Positions 46,133 through 55,310 of a DNA stretch of 64,000 nt are shown here, piece after piece. Source of the stretch: Ornithinimicrobium avium (GTDB lineage: Bacteria > Actinomycetota > Actinomycetes > Actinomycetales > Dermatophilaceae); NCBI RefSeq assembly GCF_003351765.1, contig NZ_CP031229.1, positions 248,001 through 312,000 on the forward strand, in the 5' to 3' direction. A program made the position numbers and the translations under genes. The number at the start of each line of letters is the position of its first letter. Within the stretch, counting starts at the first letter, position 1. Below the pieces are notes generated by a model. The model saw only the letters and a list, made by a program, of their open reading frames with translations, had not been told where the DNA came from and did not search any database.

Positions 46133-46222
46133 GCCGCCCTCCGGCGGTGGCCCGCGCACCCTGGCGCCGACGACGCCCGACGGCCTATGCTCCACCTAGT
46201 TCGTGACGTCGGAAGGGCACGC

Positions 46223-47877
46223 ATGAGCAAGCCAGCGATCCTGACGGCCGACGACGACCCGATGGTGTCCGCAGCCATCACACGCGACCTGCGCCAGCGC
46301 TACGGCGCCGACTACAGGGTGATCGGTGCGACGTCCGGCCAGGAGGCGCTGGACGTGCTGGACCGGCTCGCCCTGCGCGAGCAGCCGGTCGCCCTCATCG
46401 TCACCGACCAGCGCATGCCGGGAATGAGCGGCATCGAGCTGCTGGAGCGCGCACGCCCGCAGGCGGCCGGTGCCAAGCAGCTGCTCCTCACCGCCTACGC
46501 CGATACCGAGGCCGCGATCCGGGCGATCAACGACGTCGGGCCGGACCACTACCTGCTCAAGCCGTGGGACCCGCCGCAGGAGCGCCTCTACCCGGTCGTC
46601 GACGACCTGCTCGACGACTGGCGGCACGCCAACCCCGACCTCAGGTCGCAGGTCCGCGTCGTCGGCGTCCGGTGGTCCGAGGAGGCGCACCTGACCAAGC
46701 ACTTCCTGGTGCGCAACCACGTGCCCTACCGGTGGATCGACGTCGAGCAGGACGAGGAGGGGGAGCGGCTGCGCGCGGCGGCGAAGGCCGGTCCGGCGGA
46801 CCTCCCGCTCGTGCTGCTGCCCGACGGCCCGACGCTGAAGGCACCCAGCAGCACCGAGCTGGCCACGGCGCTGGGCCTGCGCACCCGGGCCGAGCAGCCG
46901 CTCTACGACCTGTGCATCGTCGGCGGCGGGCCCGCCGGCCTGGCCTCGGCCGTGTACGCCGCGTCCGAGGGCTGAGCACGGTCGTCGTCGAGCGCGAGGC
47001 GCCCGGCGGCCAGGCGGGGCAGAGCGCCGCGATCGAGAACTACCTCGGTTTCCCGCGCGGACTGAGCGGTGCCGATCTGACGCACCGAGCAGTGGCCCAG
47101 GTCGCCCGGTTCGGAGCCGAGATGGTGGTGGCCCGCGACGTCGTCGGCCTGGAGCAGCGCGGGCCCGTGCGGGCGGTCCTGCTCGACGGCGAGGGGGAGA
47201 TCGAGGCCCGGGCCCTGGTCGTCACCACCGGTGTCTCCTACCGCCGCCTGGAGGGTGAGGGGCTCGACGAGTTCACCGGGCGCGGCGTCTACTACGGGGC
47301 GACCGCCAGCGAGGCGAGCCAGTGCGAGGGCGACGAGGTCTACGTCGTCGGCGCCGCGAACTCCGCCGGGCAGGCCACGCTCAACCTCGCGCGGCACGCC
47401 CGGAAGGTTGTCGTGCTGGTGCGCGGCGAGTCGACGGCCGCCTCGATGTCGCGGTACCTGGTCGACCGGATCGAGGCGGCCGAGAACATCGAGGTGCGGC
47501 ACCGCACCGAGGTGGTCCGGGGACGGGGCGACGGTCACCTGGAGGAGATCACGCTGCGCGACCGGGACACCGGGCAGGAGGAGCAGGTCGCGACGAGCTG
47601 GGTGTTCGCCTACATCGGCGCGGTCCCCCGCACCGACTGGCTGGGTGAGTCCGTGCTGCGCGACACCAAGGGCTTCGTGCTGACCGGGCCCGAGCTGGCG
47701 CACGCCGACGGGCACGGATGGGGCCTGGAGCGTCCCCCCTTCGCCCTGGAGACGAGCCTGCCCGGGGTGTTCGCCGCCGGCGACGTGCGGTTGGACTCCA
47801 TGAAGCGGGTCGCCTCTGCCGTCGGCGAGGGCGCGATGGCGGTCCACTTCGTCCACCGCTATCTCGCCACCACCTGA
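46223..47877 (+). pseudogene. response regulator/thioredoxin-reductase-like fusion, frame disrupted at 46972
   Basis: Read through, this is about 550 residues. Receiver domain ~1-125 with Asp62 (IVTDQRMPGMSG); a thioredoxin-fold segment ~143-230 (VRVVGVRWSEEAHLTKHFLVRN) without a CxxC; and an FAD/NAD oxidoreductase from ~238 (DLCIVGGGPAGLASAVYAA ... VYVVGAANSAGQATLNLA ... FAAGDVRLDS). The frame stops at TGA 46975 right after AASEG; restoring one C (GGC-CTG) joins it to LSTVVVEREAPGG in the next frame. The position of the thioredoxin reductase CxxC reads YGATASEAS, so the redox disulfide is absent. A sensor kinase gene follows after 11 nt. Known as a fused response regulator/TrxR family; output unknown. 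Confidence 0.75.
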
Positions 47878-47888
47878 GAGGCAGAGCC

Positions 47889-49280
47889 GTGCACGCAGAG
47901 GACCTCCGGGCCATCGACCTCTTCGCCGGCCTTACCCTCGAGCAGCTGGCCGAGCTGGTCGCGGCCGGGCGCGAGACGTCCTTCGGTCGGGGTGAGCTGC
48001 TGTTCGCCGAGGGTGCCTACGCCTACTCCTGGTGGGTGCTCGTCGAGGGCGAGGTCGACCTGCGCCGCCGCACCACCGACGAGGACATGCTGGTCGGACG
48101 GATGGACGCGCCCGGCAAGTGGGCCGGCGGCTTCCGCGCCTGGGTCGAGTCCGGCGTCTATCTCGCCACCGGGATCGGGGCCGGGCCGGGCCGCATGCTG
48201 GAGGTCCCCTCGACGGCCCTGCGCGACCTCACCGACGCCTGGTTCCCGTTCGGCGGCCACCTCATCCGGGGTCTCTACGGGCTCGCGCTCTACATCGAGG
48301 CCACCGCCCGCCAGCGTGACGCGCTGGCCACGCTCGGCAAGCTCGCCGCAGGCCTCGCCCACGAGATCAACAACCCCGCGGCGGCGGCGGCCCGCGCCGT
48401 CGACTCGCTCGGGGCGGCCGACGACCGACTGCTGAGCTCGCTGACCGAGCTGGGCCAGCACGGCATCTCCCCGGAGCAGTTCGTCGCTCTCGACACGCTG
48501 CGACGCGACCTGGCCGCCCGGCCGGCACCGCCGCACGTCGACCTGGCCGACCTCGAGGACGTGCTCGTCGAGCGCCTGGAGCGCGACGGGGCCGACCGCA
48601 CCTGGGAGCTGGCCCCGGTGCTGGCCAGCGCCAGCGCCGACGTGGCCTGGTGCGACCAGCTGGTCGGCGTCGTCGGACGGGGCGCCGTGCAGGCCGGGCT
48701 GGACTGGATCGTCAGCAGCCTGGAGAGCGGCATGCTGCGGGCCGAGATCGCCGAGTCCACGCGACGGATCTCCGAGCTCGTCACCGCGGTGCGGTCCTAC
48801 TCCCAGCTGGACCGCGCGGCACTGCAGCGCCTCGACGTGCGCGAGGGCATCGAGAGCACGCTGCTGGTCCTGGGCCACCGGCTCAGGGAGGGCGTGGAGG
48901 TGGTCCGCGACTACGGAGAGGGGGTGCCGCGCATCGAGGCCTTCGCCGGTGAGCTCAACCAGGTCTGGACCAACCTCGTCGACAACGCCATCGACGCCAT
49001 GGACGGCCGCGGGACCCTGCGTCTGACGTCACGCCCGGGCGAGGACGGCGGGGTCGTGGTCGAGATCGCCGATACCGGCCCAGGCATGCCGCAGGAGGTC
49101 GTCGGCAGGGCGTTCGAGGCGTTCTACACGACCAAGCCGGTGGGCAAGGGGACCGGCCTGGGCCTGGACATCGCCCGACGCATCGTCGTCGAGCGGCACG
49201 GCGGGGCGATCGAGATCGAGTCCGAGACGGGCAGCACGGTCATGCGCGTCCGGCTGCCGGCGCGACCGCCCACCCACTGA
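47889..49280 (+). CDS. histidine kinase with cyclic-nucleotide-binding-like domain
   Basis: A 463-residue soluble sensor kinase. Residues ~8-125 form a CRP-type nucleotide-binding-like domain (LFAGLTLEQLAELVAAGRETSFGRGELLFAEG). The phosphoacceptor helix is LATLGKLAAGLAHEINNPAA with His158, and the ATPase domain has NLVDNAIDAM, DTGPGMP and GKGTGLGLDIARRIV. A ~150-residue helical insert lies between. Position 11 nt after the response-regulator/oxidoreductase gene makes the two a likely pair. Whether the domain binds cNMP is unclear; the usual phosphate-binding cassette (RSA) is not obvious. Confidence 0.88.
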   Translation: MHAEDLRAIDLFAGLTLEQLAELVAAGRETSFGRGELLFAEGAYAYSWWVLVEGEVDLRRRTTDEDMLVGRMDAPGKWAGGFRAWVESGVYLATGIGAGPGRMLEVPSTALRDLTDAWFPFGGHLIRGLYGLALYIEATARQRDALATLGKLAAGLAHEINNPAAAAARAVDSLGAADDRLLSSLTELGQHGISPEQFVALDTLRRDLAARPAPPHVDLADLEDVLVERLERDGADRTWELAPVLASASADVAWCDQLVGVVGRGAVQAGLDWIVSSLESGMLRAEIAESTRRISELVTAVRSYSQLDRAALQRLDVREGIESTLLVLGHRLREGVEVVRDYGEGVPRIEAFAGELNQVWTNLVDNAIDAMDGRGTLRLTSRPGEDGGVVVEIADTGPGMPQEVVGRAFEAFYTTKPVGKGTGLGLDIARRIVVERHGGAIEIESETGSTVMRVRLPARPPTH

Positions 49281-49298
49281 CGGGCGGCGGCCGACGGG

Positions 49299-50264
49299 TC
49301 AGTCAGGGTCCGGCTCCGGAGCCGGCTCCGCCCCCTCGGCCTCGTCGCGCGCCGCCCACTCCAGCAGCGGCGCGATGTCGAAGACGGCGTCGTCGATCCC
49401 CGCGTGCAGGTCGCCCAGCTCGCCGAAACGGGCCGGCATCGTCAGCACCGTGAAGTCGCCGGGGTCACAGTCGGGGACCTCATCCCACGTCATCGGCGCC
49501 GAGACCCGCGCGTCGGGGGTCGCGCGCACGGAGTAGGCCGCAGCGATCGTGTGGTCCCGGGCGTTCTGGTTGAAGTCCACGAAGACCTTGCGCGGGTCCC
49601 GGTCCTTGCGCCACCACGTCGTCGTCGCCTCGTCCGTGCGTCGCTCCACCTCGCGGGCGAAGGCCAGCGCGGCCCGGCGCACGTCGCCGAACCCGTGATC
49701 GGGAGGGATGCGCACGTAGACGTGGATGCCCTTGCTGCCCGTCGTCTTCGGCCAGCCCACCGCCCCCAGCTCGTCGAGCACCTCCTTGGCCACACCGCAT
49801 ACCCGACGGACGGTGGCGAAGTCGCAGTCGTCGCCGGGGTCCAGGTCGATCCTCCACTCGTCGGGCTGCTCCACGTGGCCGCGGCGGCTGTTCCACGGAT
49901 GGAACTCCACGCACGACATCTGCACCGACCACACCACCTGCGCCAGCTCGGTGACGCACAGCTCGTCGGCCGTCCGGTTCCACCGCGGGAAGGTGACACG
50001 GACCGTCTCCACCCAGTCCGGCGCGCCGCGGGGCAGCCGCTTCTGGTGCACCCGCTCCCCGGCGATGCCGTCGGGGAAGCGGTGCATCATGCACGGCCGT
50101 TCGCGCAGTGCCCTGACGATCCCGTCGCCGACCGACTCGTAGTAGCGGACGAGGTCGAGCTTGGTCAGTCCGGGGTCGGGGAAGTAGACCCGGTCCGGGT
50201 TGCTGATCCGCACCGTGCGTCCACCGACCTCGACCTGCGTCGCCGGGCTCGTGGGGGAGGCCAT
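49299..50264 (-). CDS. LigD-type DNA polymerase/primase domain protein
   Basis: Stand-alone archaeo-eukaryotic primase-like polymerase of bacterial NHEJ, 321 residues. The catalytic blocks are WRIDLDPGDDCDFATVR (metal Asp pair), TGSKGIHVYV (the SxH-type motif) and RKVFVDFNQNARDHTIAAAYSVRA, then DEVPDCDPGDFTVLTMP. No ligase or nuclease domain is attached and no Ku gene is in the window. A TAGGCT box lies 5 nt before ATG 50264. Confidence 0.9.
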   Translation of the reverse strand: MASPTSPATQVEVGGRTVRISNPDRVYFPDPGLTKLDLVRYYESVGDGIVRALRERPCMMHRFPDGIAGERVHQKRLPRGAPDWVETVRVTFPRWNRTADELCVTELAQVVWSVQMSCVEFHPWNSRRGHVEQPDEWRIDLDPGDDCDFATVRRVCGVAKEVLDELGAVGWPKTTGSKGIHVYVRIPPDHGFGDVRRAALAFAREVERRTDEATTTWWRKDRDPRKVFVDFNQNARDHTIAAAYSVRATPDARVSAPMTWDEVPDCDPGDFTVLTMPARFGELGDLHAGIDDAVFDIAPLLEWAARDEAEGAEPAPEPDPD

Positions 50265-50267
50265 GCC

Positions 50268-51809
50268 TCAGCCTAGCGAGGCGGGGGTATGCAGCTGGCT
50301 CTCGTCGGTGCCGTCCGTCCCGTCGGTGGCCTCGGGGTCTCCCACGGTCGCCTCCTCCTCCGGGGAGCCGGCGCCGACCGGCTCGCCACCGGGGCCACTG
50401 CGCACGAAGAGCGAGACGAGCACGACCACCACGGCGAGGCCGACACCGACGATGAGTGCCGCGCGCACGCCTGCCTCCATCGCGGTGTCCGGCACGCTCC
50501 CGCCGGAGAGGAGTGCGGCCTGGCGCCAGGCGAGGACGGCGATGGACAGCGCGGTGCCGGCGGCGGCGGCCACCTGCTGGACGGTGCCGAGCAGGGCGCT
50601 GCCGAAGGCGTACATGTGCCGGGGCAGCGCGCCGAGACCGCCGGTGAAGGCGGGGGTCATCATCAGAGCAAGACCGACGCTGGCGGTGACATGCCCGAGG
50701 AGGAAGGGCCACCATGGGTCGAACAGGGTCGCCGCGGTCATTGCGACCAGCGCCACGAGCAGGACCAGCGCGCCCGGGATGACCAACGGCCGGCCGCCGA
50801 GACGGTCGAACCAGCGGCCGACCCGCGGGCCGAGCAGGCCCATGATCAGGCCGCCGGGCATGAGGAGCAGCCCGGTCTGGAGCACCGAGAGGTCACGGAC
50901 CTGCTGGAGGTACAGGGGCAGCAGGATCATCAGCCCCATCATGCTCATGAAGGCGAGCGAGCTCAGGGCGAGGGCCACGGTGTACTGGCCGTGGCGCAGC
51001 ACCCGCAGGTCGAGCAACGGGGAGCCGGAGCGCTGCAGCCGCAGCTGGCGCCAGCCGAACAGCGCCAGTCCGAGCAGGCCGACGAGGACCGCGACGGGAG
51101 CGGGGAGGAGCGGGGCCGGACCCTCCCCGGTGCCGCCGCCCGCCTCGGCGAGGCCGTAGACGAGCGAACCGGAGCCGACCGCGGTCAGCACCACGCTGAG
51201 GCCGTCCAGGCGGGGCCGGGGACCGTCGGGGTCGGTGACCTCCGCGACACGCAGCGCGCGCAGGCCGAGCAGGGCGACGACGACCGCGATCGGCAGCACC
51301 AGGCCGAAGAGCCAGCGCCAGTCGAGCCACTGCAGGACCAGGCCGGAGACGGCCGGGCCCAGCGCCGGGGCGACCGCGATCGCCAGCGTCACGTTGCCCA
51401 TGATCCGGCCGCGCGCGTTCGGCGGCACGAGGTTCATGAGCGTGGTCATCAGCAGCGGCATCATGATCGCGGTGCCGCCGGCCTGGACGACGCGGCCGGC
51501 GAGCAGGAAGGGGAAGCTCGGCGCGACGATGGAGGCGGCCGTGCCGAGGATGAACAGGCCCATGGCCAGGCGGAACGCCGAGCGCACCCCGAGCCGCTGG
51601 AGCAGCCAGCCGGTCGTGGGAATGACCACGGCCAGGGTGAGCATGAAGCCGGTCGAGAGCCATTGGGCGGCGCGCTCGTCGATGCGCAGGGAGTCCATCA
51701 GCTGGGGCAGCGCGTTGACCAGCAGGGTCTCGTTGAGGATGACGACGAAGGCTGCCACGACGAGGGTGCGCAGCACCGTGGTCGTCGCCGCGGGGAGAGG
51801 CTCGTGCAT
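50268..51809 (-). CDS. DHA2-family MFS multidrug exporter
   Basis: A 513-residue 14-helix major facilitator. It has the DHA2 start (VVAAFVVILNETLLVNALPQLMDSLRI), motif A-like TGWLLQRLGVRSAFRLAM, and the motif C-like region VTLAIAVAPALGPAVSGLVLQWLDWRWLF, which marks drug/proton antiporters. The acidic C-terminal tail (EEEATVGDPEATDGTDG) is short and disordered. It ends 3 nt before ligD and is divergent from dnaG. The substrate is unknown. Confidence 0.9.
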   Translation of the reverse strand: MHEPLPAATTTVLRTLVVAAFVVILNETLLVNALPQLMDSLRIDERAAQWLSTGFMLTLAVVIPTTGWLLQRLGVRSAFRLAMGLFILGTAASIVAPSFPFLLAGRVVQAGGTAIMMPLLMTTLMNLVPPNARGRIMGNVTLAIAVAPALGPAVSGLVLQWLDWRWLFGLVLPIAVVVALLGLRALRVAEVTDPDGPRPRLDGLSVVLTAVGSGSLVYGLAEAGGGTGEGPAPLLPAPVAVLVGLLGLALFGWRQLRLQRSGSPLLDLRVLRHGQYTVALALSSLAFMSMMGLMILLPLYLQQVRDLSVLQTGLLLMPGGLIMGLLGPRVGRWFDRLGGRPLVIPGALVLLVALVAMTAATLFDPWWPFLLGHVTASVGLALMMTPAFTGGLGALPRHMYAFGSALLGTVQQVAAAAGTALSIAVLAWRQAALLSGGSVPDTAMEAGVRAALIVGVGLAVVVVLVSLFVRSGPGGEPVGAGSPEEEATVGDPEATDGTDGTDESQLHTPASLG

Positions 51810-51986
51810 GGGTGGTCAGACCTTCGATGTCGTCGTGGGTCGTCCCCGGTGCGTCCGTCGTCCGTCCTGACGGGCCGCCGGGCACCCGCCTGTGGGCGGG
51901 TGACAGAGGGCCAACGCTGCCCGACCTAGACTCCTTCCCACAACCAGATTCTTTTTGCCAGGCCGGTGCTGCCGAGGAGGTGCGTG

Positions 51987-53936
51987 ATGGCCCGTCGGAT
52001 CAAGCCCGAGGACGTGCAGGTCGTCAAGGACCGCGCCTCGATCGAGGACGTCGTGCGCGAGCACGTCACGCTGCGCGGCGGGGGAGTGGGCACCCTGAAG
52101 GGTCTGTGCCCCTTCCACGACGAGAAGACGCCCTCCTTCACGGTGCGTCCGGCGGTCGGCTACTTCCACTGCTTCGGTTGCGAGGAGGGCGGCGACGTCC
52201 TCGACTTCGTGCAGAAGATCGACCACCTGACCTTCGCCGAGTCCGTCGAGCGGCTGGCCGACCGGCTCGGCATCACCCTGCGCTACGACGAGACGGGTCC
52301 CGGCACAAGGGGCGGGCGCGACGACGGGCAGACCGTCCCGACCGGGCAGCGGACCCGACTGATGGAGGCGCACAGGGTGGCCGAGGAGTTCTACCACCAT
52401 GCGCTGCTGGACGGTCCCGAGGGACGGGCGGCCCGGGCGTTCCTGCGCGACAAGGGTTTCGACGGCGACCACGCCCGTCAGTTCATGGTCGGCTACTCCC
52501 CGAACTCCGGTGAGGCTCTCGCGCGCCACCTGCGTGAGAAGGGCTTCACCGAGCAGGAGATGGTCGTCGGCGGTCTGGTCGGCCGGGGCTCGCGCGGTCT
52601 GTACGACCGCTTCAGGGGCCGGGTGATGTGGCCGATCCGCTCGATCGCCGGCGACACCGTCGGGTTCGGGGCACGCCGCCTCTACGACGACGACCGGATC
52701 GCGGCGAAGTACCTCAACACCTCCGAGACGCCGATCTACAGGAAGACGGCCGTCCTCTACGGGCTCGACCTGGCCAAGAAGGCGATCGCGACCGAGCGCC
52801 GCGCGGTCGTGGTGGAGGGCTACACCGACGTGATGGCCGCGCACCTCTCCGGGGTCGGCACGGCGGTGGCGACCTGCGGGACCGCCTTCGCCGACGACCA
52901 CGTCACGATGCTGCGGCGCATCCTTCGCGACGAGGCGGGCCGGGCGCCGGCGCGCGTCGTGTTCACCTTCGACGGCGACGCCGCCGGGCAGAAGGCGGCG
53001 ATGCGGGCCTTCGAGCACGACGAGCGCTGGGCGGCGCAGTCCTTCGTCGCGGTGGCCGAGGAGGGCCAGGACCCCAACGACCTGTGGCTGCGCGGTGGGC
53101 CGGAGGCCGTGCAGGCGCTCGTCGAGGGCGCGATCCCGATGTTCGAGTTCGCGGTGCGGACCACGCTTGCTCCTTACGACCTCACCCTGGCGCAGGAGCG
53201 GGTCCAGGCGATGCGGGCCGTCGCCCCGATCCTGGCGGGGGTCAAGGACGCCGCCCTGCGCCCGGAGTACGTGCGCGACGTGGCCGGCTGGATGGGCGTG
53301 GACCCCTCGGCGCTGACGGTCGAGGTGCAGCGCAGCGGGACCCGCAGGGGCGACCGCGGGCGTCCCGCGCGCGGCCACCCCACGACCGTCGGCCAGGGCG
53401 AGTCCGGGCACGGGGGGTCCGGCCAGGAGGGGCCGCCGGCACCGGCTCCCGACCTCACCGACCCCGTGCAGGTCGCCGAGCGTAACTTGCTCCAGGTCGC
53501 GCTGCAGTATCCGCTGGCGATTTTCGCCGAGGACATGGACGAGCTGCCCGCCGGACAGCTGCGGGCGCCGGTGCACCAGGCGGTCTGGCACGCCCTCCAG
53601 CAGGCCGGCGGCGTCTGGGCCGCGGACGGGCTGAGCGCGGCCGCCTGGAACCAGGCGGTCCTCGCGCAGACCCCGCCGCTGGTGCGGCCGTTGGTGCACG
53701 AGCTGGCGGTCGCCCCGCTGCCGACCCGCCTGGACGCCGAGACCGGGATGCCGCCGACGGTCTACGTCGACTCCCTGGTGCTGCGGGTGCGGCTGGCCGG
53801 CCTGGAGCAGCGGATCGCGGCGACGATGGGCATGGCCCAGCGCGAGCCCGAGGGCTCGCCCGAGGCGCGCAGGCTCGTCGAGGAGCTGATGGGACTGCAG
53901 CGCGAGCGCGCTGCCCTCAAGGACAGGATGAGCTGA
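51987..53936 (+). CDS. dnaG: DNA primase
   Basis: Synthesises RNA primers at the replication fork, recruited by DnaB helicase. The 649-residue protein has the CHC2 zinc finger (CPFHDEKTPSF ... YFHCFGCEEGGD, ~39-64), RNA polymerase domain with YDRFRGRVMWPIRSIAGDTVGFGAR, Toprim VVEGYTDVMAAH and DGDAAGQKAA, and a C-terminal helicase-binding domain (residues ~500-649) after a Gly/Arg-rich linker. GAGGAGGTG precedes the ATG. The stop overlaps the ATG of the next gene. Confidence 0.96.
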   Translation: MARRIKPEDVQVVKDRASIEDVVREHVTLRGGGVGTLKGLCPFHDEKTPSFTVRPAVGYFHCFGCEEGGDVLDFVQKIDHLTFAESVERLADRLGITLRYDETGPGTRGGRDDGQTVPTGQRTRLMEAHRVAEEFYHHALLDGPEGRAARAFLRDKGFDGDHARQFMVGYSPNSGEALARHLREKGFTEQEMVVGGLVGRGSRGLYDRFRGRVMWPIRSIAGDTVGFGARRLYDDDRIAAKYLNTSETPIYRKTAVLYGLDLAKKAIATERRAVVVEGYTDVMAAHLSGVGTAVATCGTAFADDHVTMLRRILRDEAGRAPARVVFTFDGDAAGQKAAMRAFEHDERWAAQSFVAVAEEGQDPNDLWLRGGPEAVQALVEGAIPMFEFAVRTTLAPYDLTLAQERVQAMRAVAPILAGVKDAALRPEYVRDVAGWMGVDPSALTVEVQRSGTRRGDRGRPARGHPTTVGQGESGHGGSGQEGPPAPAPDLTDPVQVAERNLLQVALQYPLAIFAEDMDELPAGQLRAPVHQAVWHALQQAGGVWAADGLSAAAWNQAVLAQTPPLVRPLVHELAVAPLPTRLDAETGMPPTVYVDSLVLRVRLAGLEQRIAATMGMAQREPEGSPEARRLVEELMGLQRERAALKDRMS

Positions 53937-54520
53937 TGGCGCTGCGCGACCGCTTCCGGAGGAAGACGCTGGACGGACCGGTGGTGCGTCCCGAAGAACG
54001 ACCCGACGATGTGCCCCGGGCGGTGCTCGCCGACCTGGGCCGCGGCGAGCAGGTGCTGGCCAGTGCGCGCGAGGACGACGGTGGACGCTGGGTGGTGCTC
54101 ACCACCTGGCGACTGCTGGAGCGGACGCCCGAGGGGGAGACGCTGCTGGACCGGCCCTGGCACCTGGTCGACACCGGAGCCTGGGACCCCGAGGCATGGA
54201 CGCTGTCGGTGAGCTTCGTCGACGGCCACGAGCCGCGCGGGTGGCGGCTGCAGCGGCTGACCGGCCCCGGACGCGTGGCGGGAGTCTTCCGGGACCGCAC
54301 CACGGCCAGCGTCGTGCTGACCCGCGCCGTCGACCTCGGGCCCCGCCGCACCGCGCGGGTCACCGTGCGCAAGGTGCTGCGCACCCGTGAGCTGCGCGAG
54401 CAGGTGATCCTCGGTCACGGTGCGCGTGCCGGCGACCCGGACCTGGCCGCACGCGTGCTGGCGGCCCGGCAGGAGCTGCGCGACCAGACCGGCATGGACC
54501 CGCTGCCGCAGCGCCCCTGA
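53936..54520 (+). CDS. conserved actinobacterial protein downstream of dnaG
   Basis: A 194-residue protein without a domain I recognise. A basic leader (MALRDRFRRKTLDG) precedes a beta-rich region (GRWVVLTTWRLLER ... WHLVDTGAWDPEAWTLSVSF ... RTARVTVRKVL), resembling a PH-like or DUF-type beta barrel, and a helical end. The TGATG overlap with dnaG means translational coupling, a conserved position in actinobacteria, so a link to replication or a fortuitous operon partner are both possible. Confidence 0.75.
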   Translation: MALRDRFRRKTLDGPVVRPEERPDDVPRAVLADLGRGEQVLASAREDDGGRWVVLTTWRLLERTPEGETLLDRPWHLVDTGAWDPEAWTLSVSFVDGHEPRGWRLQRLTGPGRVAGVFRDRTTASVVLTRAVDLGPRRTARVTVRKVLRTRELREQVILGHGARAGDPDLAARVLAARQELRDQTGMDPLPQRP

Positions 54521-54620
54521 CGGCGTCGACCCACCGGCGCCGACCGGCGCCCGCTGGTGATGACGACCGGATTTCGGGAGGGGACAGGACGGCTGCTAGG
54601 GTGTGTCCTCGCTGCACCAT

Positions 54621-54693
54621 TCCCCTGTAGCTCAATTGGCAGAGCAGCCGGCTGTTAACCGGCAGGTTGTTGGTTCGAGTCCAACCGGGGGAG
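54621..54693 (+). tRNA. tRNA-Asn(GTT)
   Basis: Cloverleaf of 73 nt: acceptor TCCCCTG/CGGGGGA with discriminator G, D arm with CTCAATTGGCAGAG, anticodon stem CCGG around CTGTTAA (anticodon GTT at 54654-54656), T arm GTTGG-TTCGAGT-CCAAC. No CCA is encoded. A TAGGGT -10 box lies at 54597-54602. The DNA beyond it is mobile-element rich, so this tRNA may be the attachment site of an island. Confidence 0.97.
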
Positions 54694-54700
54694 CGCTGGG

Positions 54701-54739
54701 AAAAGGCCCCTGACCTGCGGAAACGCAAGTTCAGCGGCC
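54701..54739 (+). terminator. rho-independent terminator of tRNA-Asn
   Basis: AAAAGGCC pairs with GGCCTTTT, with CTGA/TCAG continuing the stem, followed by a CGTTTT tail. It starts 8 nt beyond the tRNA and is one of the few terminators in the window with a true T-run. Confidence 0.85.
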
Positions 54740-54791
54740 TTTTCGTTTTCGGGTGCAGCGACTATGCATCGTTCGTAGCTGATTGCCTCCT

Positions 54792-54845
54792 CGACCGAGA
54801 GGAGCCGTCATGACCCTTCTCGGTCGCTTCTGGGCACGCATCTGA
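54792..54845 (+). CDS. possible 11-codon peptide with sequestered ribosome site
   Basis: ATG at 54810 opens an 11-codon frame (MTLLGRFWARI, stop 54843-54845) with GAGAGGAG 7-14 nt upstream. CGACCGAGA (54792-54800) and TCTCGGTCG (54818-54826) are perfect complements, so the ribosome site and start codon fall within a hairpin and its 17-nt loop. It could be a leader peptide or a chance frame. No gene follows in the same direction for 460 nt, which argues against attenuation. Confidence 0.3.
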   Translation, partial: RPRGAVMTLLGRFWARI

Positions 54846-54850
54846 CCCCC

Positions 54851-55057
54851 TCAGCCGGTCCGGCGCCACCCTCCGACTGGCCGGGCGTCGATGAACCTCT
54901 CGATCGAGTCGAGCTTGATCCGCAGCGTCTTGCGCCCGAGCCGGACGGCGTCGAGGTGCCCGTCGGCGATGTAGCGGCGAACGGTTTTCGTCGAGACCGC
55001 GAGGACGTCGGCCGCCTCGGCCAGCGACACGAGCTTGCGGGTGAAGGTGGCAGCCAT
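54851..55057 (-). CDS. excisionase-family DNA-binding protein
   Basis: A 68-residue single winged-helix/MerR-like HTH protein: VSLAEAADVLAVSTKTVRRYIADGHLDAVRLGRKTLRIKLDSIERFI. This is the typical HTH_17/excisionase pattern (AAxxLxVSxxTVRRxIxxGxLxAxRxGR). AGGAGA precedes the ATG. It lies just inside the presumed island next to tRNA-Asn, where an excision or regulatory factor is expected; no integrase is visible nearby. The 253 nt upstream (55058-55310) contain no gene I can support. Confidence 0.8.
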   Translation of the reverse strand: MAATFTRKLVSLAEAADVLAVSTKTVRRYIADGHLDAVRLGRKTLRIKLDSIERFIDARPVGGWRRTG

Positions 55058-55310
55058 GGTCGTCTCCTGGGTGAGGGGCGGCCCGTGTGGCCGCACTCAT
55101 CCCCCAAGGCCGCTGGGTAGCCGCGAGTGGCCACTTACGTCTGCCGCACGCCCAGCGCTCGAGGCGCAAGGCCGGCGCCTGCCGAACCCCCTCCGCATGT
55201 GTGCTTAGCGGTGTTCCCTGAACAGCATGAATCGGGCAACAGAGGCGAGCGTCTCCACCGCGGCACACGCGCGGCCTGAGCGTCAGATACCAGAGTGATA
55301 CCATGGCCCA

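Noticed and set aside
50289..51929. 546-codon plus-strand frame opposite the DHA2 exporter
   Set aside because: Gln/Glu/His-rich antisense of a membrane protein gene, no start context.
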